This document shows positions 1 to 5,242 of a stretch of DNA of 7,061 bases, piece by piece (the stretch's first letter is position 1; every line of letters begins with the position of its first letter). A program made the position numbers and the translations under genes. The stretch covers positions 1 to 7,061 of the forward strand of contig JAUSPR010000052.1 of NCBI GenBank assembly GCA_030655715.1, in the 5' to 3' direction. The notes under the pieces are model-generated. The model saw nothing but the letters and a program-made list of their open reading frames with translations, did no database searches and was not told the origin of the DNA. Source of the stretch: Thermoplasmata archaeon. GTDB lineage: Archaea; Thermoplasmatota; Thermoplasmata; SG8-5.

Positions 1-13
1 CATTGAACCTGTC

Positions 14-99
14 ACCGATTCCCTATCTAATATTCATCAACCTGGATTCCCGATTCCCAACGCTTCAATAACCAATCATATTCCCGATTCCCGATTTGG
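14..99. repeat. Degenerate 7-bp GATTCCC repeats
   Basis: The heptamer GATTCCC occurs at 17-23, 45-51, 52-58 and 86-92, with a variant TATTCCC at 79-85 and a decayed unit GATTTGG at 93-99. The units at 45-58 and 79-99 are in direct tandem with a 7-bp period. The surrounding sequence is AT-rich and has no open reading frame I would support. It resembles the short heptamer repeats found in intergenic spacers of many prokaryotes. No function can be read from it, and the array may continue beyond the left edge. Confidence 0.6.
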
Positions 100-263
100 C
101 AATGTACAATAGTTACACCTTCATTTCACTGAATACATTCAGAATAAGGAAAGGCTTAAAGAATACATCTGTAAGCAATCATTCTTGTTCCTTGTTGAAC
201 TGATAGAATAGCATTAACATTATTATTGTAACCAATAGTATAATAATCCCTATCCACCTTGGA
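100..263. other. AT-rich non-coding spacer upstream of the ATPase gene
   Basis: This stretch lies between the heptamer repeats and the GTGTAC cluster. It is AT-rich and holds scattered TATA-like strings, such as the one near 237-246, none with a convincing BRE and a suitably placed start codon. I see no credible coding sequence on either strand, no tRNA-like T-arm and no strong hairpin. Confidence 0.5.
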
Positions 264-323
264 TTGTACACATCGCACAGAGTGTACAAGTAGAAAAGTG
301 TACGGAGTGTACGAAGTGTACAA
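264..323 (+). promoter_or_regulatory. Cluster of GTGTAC elements, putative operator
   Basis: Four direct copies of AGTGTAC followed by A or G begin at 281, 297, 306 and 315. The last three form a strict 9-bp tandem (297-323). An inverted copy TTGTACAC at 264-271 makes a perfect 8-bp inverted repeat with GTGTACAA at 282-289 (10-bp spacer). The array ends right at the BRE/TATA-like element (321-333) of the downstream ATPase gene, which is the usual place for an archaeal activator or a repressor that competes with TBP/TFB. The repeat pattern and its position are seen directly; the regulatory role is inference. The 9-bp period is short of a helical turn, so neighbouring copies would face different sides of the DNA. 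Confidence 0.5.
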
Positions 324-333
324 AAGTATATAC
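321..333 (+). promoter_or_regulatory. BRE/TATA-like core promoter of the ATPase gene
   Basis: CAAAA followed by GTATATAC resembles an archaeal purine-rich BRE plus TATA box. Archaeal transcripts usually begin about 25 bp downstream of the TATA centre, here near 354. That leaves a leader of roughly 25-30 nt before the ATG at 382 and would place an ATG at 346 outside the transcript. No transcript data support the box, so it is a sequence-based guess. Confidence 0.45.
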
Positions 334-369
334 GAGGGGTAGTTTATGCACTTCCAGATGATAGAAAGT

Positions 370-378
370 GGAGAGAGG
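370..378 (+). promoter_or_regulatory. Shine-Dalgarno site deciding the ATPase start
   Basis: GGAGAGAGG lies just ahead of the ATG at 382. The GGAG core ends 8 nt before that codon, which is good spacing. A weaker GAGGGG at 335-339 precedes the in-frame ATG at 346, so both starts have some support from ribosome-binding sequence. Confidence 0.55.
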
Positions 379-381
379 AAC

Positions 382-1545
382 ATGATAATCAATATCAACC
401 CTTATATGCCGGCTTACCCGGTGGAGCCGGAGTACTTTGCAGGTAGAAAACAGATTCTCGCGGCTTTGAGGGAGGCGCTTCAATACACCGCGCATGCGAA
501 AGCCATCAATGTTGTCATTGTGGGTGAATGGGGTATCGGAAAGACAGCGCTCGTCCTCAAAGCTCAGGAGATTTCTAAGAAGGAATACGACGCGATATCT
601 TTCATAGTGGATGTCCAAAGCGGGCAAACATCCCAAGCCGTTCTTGAAGTCATCATACAAAAATTTTTCATCCAGATCCAAAGAGAATACCCCTCTCTAG
701 CTTTGTCTAGCGGGGATGTGAGGGAGATCAATGCTCCCAGGCTTGACAAGATAATCCAACAGGTCAGAGAGGGGCATGCAAATTCCGTACCACTGTTCGA
801 ATCCAATCTAATTAATCTGTGGGATATCATAGCCACCAAAGGCAGGATTGTGCTTATAATGGTGGACAATCTTGAGTTCCTCGGGAAAAAAGAATTGAAC
901 GAGACAGTCGAGACAGTACGAAATGTTTTCCAGGCACTTCCGAGAAGCGGGTGCAAAATAATGATCATCCTCAGTGGAAAGAGAGTATTCTACGATACAT
1001 CTGCAAAATTATACTCGCCCACTACGAGATTTTTTCGGAGGGTGGCCCTGGAAACCTTCTCCATGGAAGAAAGTCTGGAAGCTATAATCCTGCCCCTTAA
1101 AAACACATCCGGTTTCGAATTCTCAAAAGAAGCGATGCATGAGATCCATCGTTTGAGCCAGGGACACCCATACATATTGAAGTCTTTATGTTTTTTAATA
1201 TTTAAGGAATTAAACGGAAAGGGCAAGGTTTCAAAGAAAAGGTTGGAGAAATTGATGCCCTTGCTGATAGAAGAACTCGGAAAAGATGTGTTCGAAGCAA
1301 TGCTGGAACGCGCCTCATTCGAGGAGAGAAAGATATTGTTCGCCATCGCAAAAAGTGAAAATGAAATCCTCTCTTTCTCGGAAATTCGAACGCTTGCTAA
1401 TATGTCAAAGAGAGGAACCCATCTGTCTCGACTGATCGAAAAAGAACTTGTTACTAGGAATTCAAGAGGTAGATATTCATTGTTCCATCCGTTATTCAGA
1501 GAATACCTTAACCGCGGTAAAAAGTCTATGCCCGGTTCCAAATAA
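382..1545 (+). CDS. P-loop ATPase (AAA/STAND-like) with C-terminal winged helix
   Basis: This is a 387-residue soluble ATPase. The N-terminus has the NPY-MPAYP-FAGR type of motif that precedes the nucleotide site in archaeal Orc/Cdc6-related and STAND ATPases. Walker A is GEWGIGKT (residues 48-55). Walker B is a hydrophobic strand ending IMVDNLE (about 156-165), with Asn where many AAA proteins have Asp or Glu. A strand resembling sensor 1 ends ILSGKR (about 196-201). The GHPY motif at 261-264 matches the GxP region of STAND ATPases. Residues about 313-376 look like a winged helix, suggesting DNA binding or a protein-interaction role. The start at 382 was chosen over 346 because of its Shine-Dalgarno site, because the family-like motif begins there, and because a TATA-like box at 321-333 would put 346 upstream of the transcript. 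The gene stands alone behind an unusual repeat cluster. It lacks clear hallmarks of a true Cdc6 initiator. Its function is not known; a regulatory or defence-type ATPase is possible. Confidence 0.8.
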   Translation: MIININPYMPAYPVEPEYFAGRKQILAALREALQYTAHAKAINVVIVGEWGIGKTALVLKAQEISKKEYDAISFIVDVQSGQTSQAVLEVIIQKFFIQIQREYPSLALSSGDVREINAPRLDKIIQQVREGHANSVPLFESNLINLWDIIATKGRIVLIMVDNLEFLGKKELNETVETVRNVFQALPRSGCKIMIILSGKRVFYDTSAKLYSPTTRFFRRVALETFSMEESLEAIILPLKNTSGFEFSKEAMHEIHRLSQGHPYILKSLCFLIFKELNGKGKVSKKRLEKLMPLLIEELGKDVFEAMLERASFEERKILFAIAKSENEILSFSEIRTLANMSKRGTHLSRLIEKELVTRNSRGRYSLFHPLFREYLNRGKKSMPGSK

Positions 1546-1588
1546 AACGTTGAATACTTGCTTTTTCTCTGCTTTCAGCCCACAATCC

Positions 1589-1597
1589 TCTTATACG
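1589..1597 (+). promoter_or_regulatory. Weak TATA-like element before the radical SAM gene
   Basis: TCTTATACG lies in the gap after the ATPase gene. If it is used, transcription would begin near 1618, downstream of the GTG at 1603, which would favour an even shorter protein or a leaderless message. No clear BRE precedes it, so the radical SAM gene may instead be read through from the ATPase promoter. Confidence 0.2.
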
Positions 1598-1602
1598 CTC
1601 CT

Positions 1603-2451
1603 GTGGTTAAAGGTCCATGGATATGTGATAATCTGGTAACAATTTACAATCCCTCGGATAATTTCATCACCGTTTCCCTCACCGGAGACCAATGCCAGCT
1701 CCAGTGCCCCCACTGCCAGGCCCGGTATCTGAAGCACATGACGCCGGCCATCACCCCGGAGGAATTGTACCGTTTGGCCGAAACATCCGCCAATACCGGA
1801 GTAAAAGGTATGTTGATTTCAGGAGGTTGTGACGCGTCTGGCCAAGTGCCAATATTTGATTATTTAGATATAATTAAATATATAAAAGAAAATATAGATA
1901 TATCGATTAATATTCATACTGGGTTCATCCATCTGGACAATATTCCATTACTTGTAGGAAAGGGCATTGATGTCGTTTCTTTCGATGTCATCGGTTCCCC
2001 TGATGTGGTCAAGAAGATTTACGGTCTTGACCTGGAACCCGACTATTTCGACAAAGCACTGGCCACATTCAAGGAACAGGGGCTGAAGGTGGTACCCCAC
2101 ATTACCGCGAGCCTGGATGCCGGCAAGGATTCAGGCGAGGAAGAAGCCCTCCGAATAATTGCCAGACATGACATACCCATCATGGTGATTAACGCCCTCA
2201 TGTCCAAGGAGCATGATTCCTCGGACAGGCTGGTCGAGGTCCTTCGGTTGGCCAGGAAAATCCTCCCTCACAAAACAGGCATTGGAATAGGCTGCATGAG
2301 GCCCAGAGGCGATATCCTGGATGCTGATACGGTCCTGGAACTCGGCATCGTCTCGATAGCGATGCCCTCGAAAGGGCTGGTCAGGGAGTTGAAGAAGAGG
2401 GGCGTGGAGATTGTGGAGAAGGGCGGTTGTTGCGCTTTTTATACCGGATAA
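1603..2451 (+). CDS. Radical SAM enzyme, biotin-synthase-related (lipoyl-synthase-like candidate)
   Basis: This is a 282-residue radical SAM protein when read from GTG at 1603. The CX3CX2C motif (C31, C35, C38, CQLQCPHC) binds the 4Fe-4S cluster that cleaves S-adenosylmethionine. LISGGC (residues 71-76) is the glycine-rich SAM-contacting motif. The pattern SLTG-C-C-HC-YL-M followed by SGG-GxVP matches, from memory, the archaeal 'uncharacterised homologue of biotin synthase' group. Part of that group has been assigned as the two-subunit lipoyl synthase LipS1/LipS2; this assignment is inference. GCMRPRG (230-236) and the terminal GCCAFY may supply ligands for an auxiliary cluster. The start is uncertain. 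TTG at 1558 would add 15 hydrophobic residues that look unnatural, CTG at 1633 would still keep the conserved core, and none of the three has a Shine-Dalgarno site. Codons from about 1851 to 1920 are extremely AT-rich, unlike the rest of the gene. No lipoate-pathway or glycine-cleavage gene is visible nearby. Confidence 0.85.
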   Translation: MVKGPWICDNLVTIYNPSDNFITVSLTGDQCQLQCPHCQARYLKHMTPAITPEELYRLAETSANTGVKGMLISGGCDASGQVPIFDYLDIIKYIKENIDISINIHTGFIHLDNIPLLVGKGIDVVSFDVIGSPDVVKKIYGLDLEPDYFDKALATFKEQGLKVVPHITASLDAGKDSGEEEALRIIARHDIPIMVINALMSKEHDSSDRLVEVLRLARKILPHKTGIGIGCMRPRGDILDADTVLELGIVSIAMPSKGLVRELKKRGVEIVEKGGCCAFYTG

Positions 2452-2473
2452 ATTCCATGAACGTACCCATGGC

Positions 2474-2513
2474 ACCGGTCAACCCGGTCAAGCGGTTGGT
2501 TCCAGCTATCCAC
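2474..2513. repeat. Intergenic direct repeat, copy A
   Basis: This 40-nt copy begins ACCGGTCAACCCGG and ends with CCAC. It aligns with the copy at 2661-2703 at 35 of 40 positions once a 3-nt GCT insertion in the second copy is allowed. The spacing between copies (190 bp over the core) is not a multiple of three, and most differences would change amino acids in either direction, so a shared coding origin is unlikely. Confidence 0.65.
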
Positions 2514-2517
2514 TTCA

Positions 2518-2560
2518 TGCCCCGCCTGATTCCACCATTCTGCAATCCGAGGGCGGGGTA
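2518..2560. other. Stem-loop with CCCCGCC/GGCGGGG stem
   Basis: CCCCGCC at 2520-2526 pairs with GGCGGGG at 2552-2558. The stem extends to about 10 pairs when a T-A and two G-T pairs are included (2518-2527 with 2551-2560). The loop is 23 nt. It sits immediately before a second hairpin and between the two direct repeats. It may be part of a structured RNA or a transposon-like remnant. It has no T-run on either side, so it is not a typical terminator. Confidence 0.4.
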
Positions 2561-2563
2561 ATG

Positions 2564-2587
2564 CGCCAGATTTTTGAGAATCTGGCG
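2564..2587. other. Perfect 9-bp hairpin
   Basis: CGCCAGATT (2564-2572) and AATCTGGCG (2579-2587) form a perfect 9-bp stem around a 6-nt loop. It follows the previous stem-loop by 3 nt. There is no T-tract after it on the plus strand and none before it for the minus strand, so it is unlikely to be an intrinsic terminator for the radical SAM gene, whose stop lies 113 bp upstream. It could still affect transcript stability. Confidence 0.55.
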
Positions 2588-2660
2588 GTGTGACACGATT
2601 ACCGTCATCATCCTTTGGGAGCCTCGTCTCGAGCGCAGCGAGGGGCGGGGGGGTGTTTAA

Positions 2661-2703
2661 ACCGGTGCTCAACCCGGCCAAGCGTCTGGTTCCAGCCAAC
2701 CAC
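2661..2703. repeat. Intergenic direct repeat, copy B
   Basis: This is the partner of the copy at 2474-2513, with the extra GCT at 2667-2669. Its core from CAACCCGG to CCAC differs at 5 of 34 positions. It lies shortly after a seven-G run. No inverted terminal repeat or target-site duplication could be recognised around the pair, so assignment to a mobile element is not supported. Confidence 0.65.
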
Positions 2704-2901
2704 CCGGCTTAACCCTCTTTTGTTTCCATCATACGACGCGAATCTAGAGAAAAAAGCCTCCTGTGCAAGATCCGCGTAATGTGTTTCGCCTGGCTCTGAT
2801 TGGCCAGACGAGTACCTGACCCCCCGACCCTTACAGACCGGGCTCCCCAGGATATAGCTCACAGGGGTCACTCGCTAACATGAGCTTCCAGTACCCCGCC
2901 C

Positions 2902-2939
2902 TAACAAAATAAATTCAGAATGCCAGACGGGGCATGCTG
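2902..2939 (-). terminator. Terminator-like hairpin after the TM/TPR/HhH gene
   Basis: CAGAATGCC (2916-2924) and GGCATGCTG (2931-2939) form a 9-bp stem with one mismatch and a 6-nt loop. Read on the minus strand the stem is followed by the T-rich string AATTTATTTTGTTA (2915-2902). It begins 18 nt past the stop codon of the minus-strand gene ending at 2957. Archaeal termination depends mainly on T-rich tracts, which this has, so it is a reasonable 3' end for that transcript. Confidence 0.55.
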
Positions 2940-2956
2940 GTCGGATTTTGAATATT

Positions 2957-4681
2957 TTATAAACCTTCCAGACCCTTCTTGATCTTCTTGGCAATGCCCT
3001 TGGATATGCCCTTGACCTCGGCCAGCTTGTCCTCGCTGGCAGTTTTCAGCATCTCCATGCTGGTGAATCCTGCCTCGTACAGCGCGGTGGCCCTTGCAAG
3101 GCCGATCCCCGGCACGCACATGAACTGCTCCAGCACATCCTCGACATTGCCGATTTCCGCCTCCTCTACGGCAATCACGAATTTTTGGCTGACTTTCTGC
3201 ATCTTGGACATTGCAAATGCATTGTCCGGATCAAGTGCGAGTATCTGACTGTAAATCTCCATGGACTTGTCGAATCTATCTCTCTCTTCCAGAATCTTGG
3301 CCTTCAGTACCAGAGTTTCGACGTTCTTCGGATTCACCTTGAGTGCGGTATTGACATACTGGACAGCCGAGCCCCATTTGCCCAGCTTGTGAAGCGCCTC
3401 GCCCTTCCTGAGGAGCGCGGTCTCATTGGTCCCATCATGCTTGAGCGCCTCATCGTAGCAGCTTATTGCGTCATCATATCTGCCAGCATTGGCAAATGAC
3501 ACTCCCTTCTTCAGGTAGGCTGACGGGTCTATAGCCACTTTTTCCATGGCCTTCATGGGCGTTCCGCAGGAGAAGCACATTGCCGAATGGGCGCTGTTCA
3601 TCTCTCCACAGGCCGTGCATTGGATATCCGGTTCCTCTATAAGCCCGTCATCCACCCTGGCCTTGGGGGCCTCCACAACCGGGCTTTTCTGTGCCTCTGG
3701 TTTGGGCGCTGCCTTAATCGGTTTGGGTGCGGGCAATTCCACATCAAGTGCCTTCTCCAGCATGTCCTCCTCTTCCTGTTCCTTCTTGGTCTTCCTTAAC
3801 TCGGAGAATGAATATTCTCCTGAGTCCGTTGGAGCAACATACTTCTTGCTGTATATGGATGACGAGGCATAGGTTTCGCGGATTGGAAACATTATGGATA
3901 TTGCAGCAAACTGCACGATAATGAAGGCAAGAGCCAGTGCGGGTATGTAGAGGCTCAATATTGGTGAAGTATCGCTTGTCACCGAATATCTGAATGACAC
4001 ATCAGTAGGCCCGGGATTGGAAAATATCACATAAATCGAATTTTGAAGGTCAGAATGAGATTCAAGGTCTCCGAAATTATATGTATCTGATTGAAAAGTC
4101 GATTGCCAGAAATTGGAGGAATATGGGTCGGTTTCATTCCTCTCAAGAACCAGGAAAACCGAGCATGTGTCGCTTTGCAAATCGATTGTAATAAAGCTTG
4201 CCCTGGTCAGGCCCAATCTGTCCTGGCACTCGAATGAAGACTCTCTGTAAATCTCTCCAGCTGGAACATTGAGCCAACCGTCTGAGGTTGGGGCGTATGT
4301 CTCAACGAGTTTTTCCTGTGAAAAGGGTAACATGAGAAGCAGAATTACCAATCCGCTCAGGCCGATTATTGCCAGTGAACGTCGGATGGCATTCCTGGCG
4401 AGAAGGAACCGCCTGCTCTTGTTCCTGGTGTATTTGATTTCCAGGCCCTTGAAGTAAATTCCCTCTATTGTGATTAATAGAACCATTATCAATATGATGA
4501 AAGTAAACATATCTATGGGGAAGTAGAATGGCTCGAACCTTGCGCCCATCAAAAAGGACATGGTGAAGGCCAGGACAAGGCCGAGTACCATCTCGATGGC
4601 ATAAAAACCCAGCTTGATGCGTTTTATTCTGATAAGCCGGTATGAACCCTCCAGTCTTTCCTTGATGTTCTTGATGCTCAT
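2957..4681 (-). CDS. Membrane protein with zinc ribbon, TPR repeats and C-terminal helix-hairpin-helix
   Basis: This is a 574-residue multidomain protein of unknown function. Transmembrane helices lie at about 24-46, 58-77, 103-120 and 241-265. The positively charged loop between helices 2 and 3 places the N-terminus and the long C-terminal part in the cytoplasm. Residues about 121-240 should be external and carry two cysteines (152, 173) and a sequon (NET at 182). A charged Pro/Ala/Lys-rich linker (about 295-350) leads to a CX2C-X10-CX2C zinc ribbon (C355, C358, C369, C372), three TPR units (about 388-488) and a helix-hairpin-helix with the VPGIGLARA turn and a second KGISKGIAKK hairpin (about 522-574). 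TPRs mediate protein contacts; HhH pairs usually contact DNA non-specifically. The start at 4681 was chosen because GAGAGG lies 9 nt upstream, and because an in-frame ATG at 4771 is only 9 bp past the TATA box and so would precede the transcript start. No single family name covers this architecture. Confidence 0.85.
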   Translation of the reverse strand: MSIKNIKERLEGSYRLIRIKRIKLGFYAIEMVLGLVLAFTMSFLMGARFEPFYFPIDMFTFIILIMVLLITIEGIYFKGLEIKYTRNKSRRFLLARNAIRRSLAIIGLSGLVILLLMLPFSQEKLVETYAPTSDGWLNVPAGEIYRESSFECQDRLGLTRASFITIDLQSDTCSVFLVLERNETDPYSSNFWQSTFQSDTYNFGDLESHSDLQNSIYVIFSNPGPTDVSFRYSVTSDTSPILSLYIPALALAFIIVQFAAISIMFPIRETYASSSIYSKKYVAPTDSGEYSFSELRKTKKEQEEEDMLEKALDVELPAPKPIKAAPKPEAQKSPVVEAPKARVDDGLIEEPDIQCTACGEMNSAHSAMCFSCGTPMKAMEKVAIDPSAYLKKGVSFANAGRYDDAISCYDEALKHDGTNETALLRKGEALHKLGKWGSAVQYVNTALKVNPKNVETLVLKAKILEERDRFDKSMEIYSQILALDPDNAFAMSKMQKVSQKFVIAVEEAEIGNVEDVLEQFMCVPGIGLARATALYEAGFTSMEMLKTASEDKLAEVKGISKGIAKKIKKGLEGL

Positions 4682-4690
4682 TCTAAATTG

Positions 4691-4696
4691 CCTCTC
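4691..4696 (-). promoter_or_regulatory. Shine-Dalgarno site of the TM/TPR/HhH gene
   Basis: GAGAGG on the minus strand ends 9 nt before the ATG at 4681. It decides this start over the upstream in-frame ATG at 4771, which would add 30 residues lacking family-like or membrane features. Confidence 0.6.
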
Positions 4697-4779
4697 TTGA
4701 TAATTCCTGACGATGTTGAACCTAGTCCTGAAATTGACCTGGCAGGCATTTGGTATGTCCCACTGGAACATTTGGAACG

Positions 4780-4795
4780 TTTATATAATTTTCCC
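4780..4795 (-). promoter_or_regulatory. Archaeal BRE/TATA promoter for the TM/TPR/HhH gene
   Basis: Read on the minus strand, GGGAAAA (BRE-like, 4795-4789) is followed by TTATATAAA (4788-4780), a near-ideal archaeal core promoter. The expected transcript start is near 4759, giving a leader of about 78 nt before the ATG at 4681. The element begins 7 bp past the stop codon of the upstream gene, so the multidomain protein has its own promoter even though the preceding operon is on the same strand. Confidence 0.7.
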
Positions 4796-4801
4796 AGCCG
4801 G

Positions 4802-5242
4802 TCAAGCATTGTCCGGGTCGAACAGGTAAAGCGATATGAAGCCGACCGTGAATATAATGATGAAAGTCATGAACATGTCGAACATAACAAGTCTAGCCAG
4901 AATGAAAAAATCATCCGACATTCTTGTCATGAGAATATCGGGAGAAAACGCCGGGCTGATGAAAATGATGAAGCAGAAAAAGGCGCCAAGCAAAGGAAAC
5001 AGCACCGCCGAAGCCAGAACATGGACGATGTCCGTGTACAGATAACCGGCCAGAAGGCCTATTCCCACAAGCGAAAGGATGAGAGCCCATGCAGGCAATG
5101 GAGAATTGAATGGTGCGCAAAAATATGGGAAAATATCATAGAAGAACAGAAACCCGATTACCGAGCCCAGCATCAGGTAGAGTGCTGACTGTTCCAGAAG
5201 GCCGCGCAGCTTTTCCGATTTAATAATCGCCATGAAGTTCAA
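4802..5242 (-). CDS. Small four-helix membrane protein of the peptide-transporter operon
   Basis: This 146-residue hydrophobic protein has predicted transmembrane helices at about 18-36, 50-69, 74-97 and 112-140. I do not recognise the family. The start is TTG at 5242: its TTG overlaps the TGA of the upstream gene as TTGA (4-nt overlap), and GGGGGTG (5256-5250) sits 7 nt upstream, close to the consensus GGAGGTG. An ATG at 5233, three codons in, is the alternative and would have poorer spacing. The overlap indicates translational coupling to the secreted protein encoded just before, so the two may act as a membrane and extracellular pair. No catalytic motif is visible. The last residues (FDPDNA) are acidic and probably cytoplasmic given an even number of helices and a basic N-terminus. 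Confidence 0.75.
   Translation of the reverse strand: MNFMAIIKSEKLRGLLEQSALYLMLGSVIGFLFFYDIFPYFCAPFNSPLPAWALILSLVGIGLLAGYLYTDIVHVLASAVLFPLLGAFFCFIIFISPAFSPDILMTRMSDDFFILARLVMFDMFMTFIIIFTVGFISLYLFDPDNA

Larger units (their letters stand above)
2452..2956. other. Gene-free 505-bp region between convergent genes
   Basis: No coding sequence here is convincing on either strand. The region contains a 40-43 bp direct repeat in two copies, two neighbouring stem-loops between them, a CCTCG/CGAGG inverted repeat (2622-2626 with 2639-2643), a seven-G run (2647-2653) and a terminator-like hairpin near its right end. The GC-rich middle part (about 2700-2900) has no tRNA T-arm consensus and no rRNA or CRISPR feature that I recognise. 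It could be a decayed mobile element, a structured RNA, or repeat debris. Confidence 0.55.

Noticed and set aside
14..99. CRISPR array
   Set aside because: The repeats are only 7 bp and mostly in direct tandem, with no spacers of regular length and no cas genes.
346..381. Longer start for the ATPase at ATG 346
   Set aside because: A TATA-like box at 321-333 would place the transcript start downstream of 346, the 12 extra residues lack family-like sequence, and ATG 382 has a good Shine-Dalgarno site. It cannot be fully excluded because GAGGGG precedes 346.
250..681. Minus-strand open frame overlapping the ATPase gene and its promoter
   Set aside because: It runs antisense to the well-supported P-loop motifs, has no recognisable domain and crosses the repeat cluster.
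990..1541. Long minus-strand open frame inside the ATPase gene
   Set aside because: It is antisense to the winged-helix region, is serine/asparagine-rich as antisense frames often are, and has no motif.
2490..2515. tRNA T-arm resemblance of GGTTCCAGC in the repeats
   Set aside because: Position 57 of the loop would be C instead of a purine, the flanking bases do not form a 5-bp stem, and no acceptor or anticodon arm can be drawn.
2411..2593. Small plus-strand frame overlapping the end of the radical SAM gene
   Set aside because: It starts inside the radical SAM gene, runs through the direct repeat and a hairpin, and has no ribosome-binding site or recognisable domain.
2439..2871. Two overlapping minus-strand frames in the convergent gap as genes
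   Set aside because: They use different frames, contain the two repeat copies in different reading contexts, and the repeat differences are mostly amino-acid changing. I see no domain or convincing start.
3546..3872. Plus-strand frames inside the zinc-ribbon/linker region
   Set aside because: They are antisense to the clear zinc-ribbon cysteines and linker of the minus-strand protein, with no independent support.
4688..5188. 166-residue plus-strand frame after the TTTATATAA box
   Set aside because: It is antisense to the four-helix membrane protein, and its extreme charge is what the complement of hydrophobic codons gives. The TATA box has its BRE on the minus-strand side.
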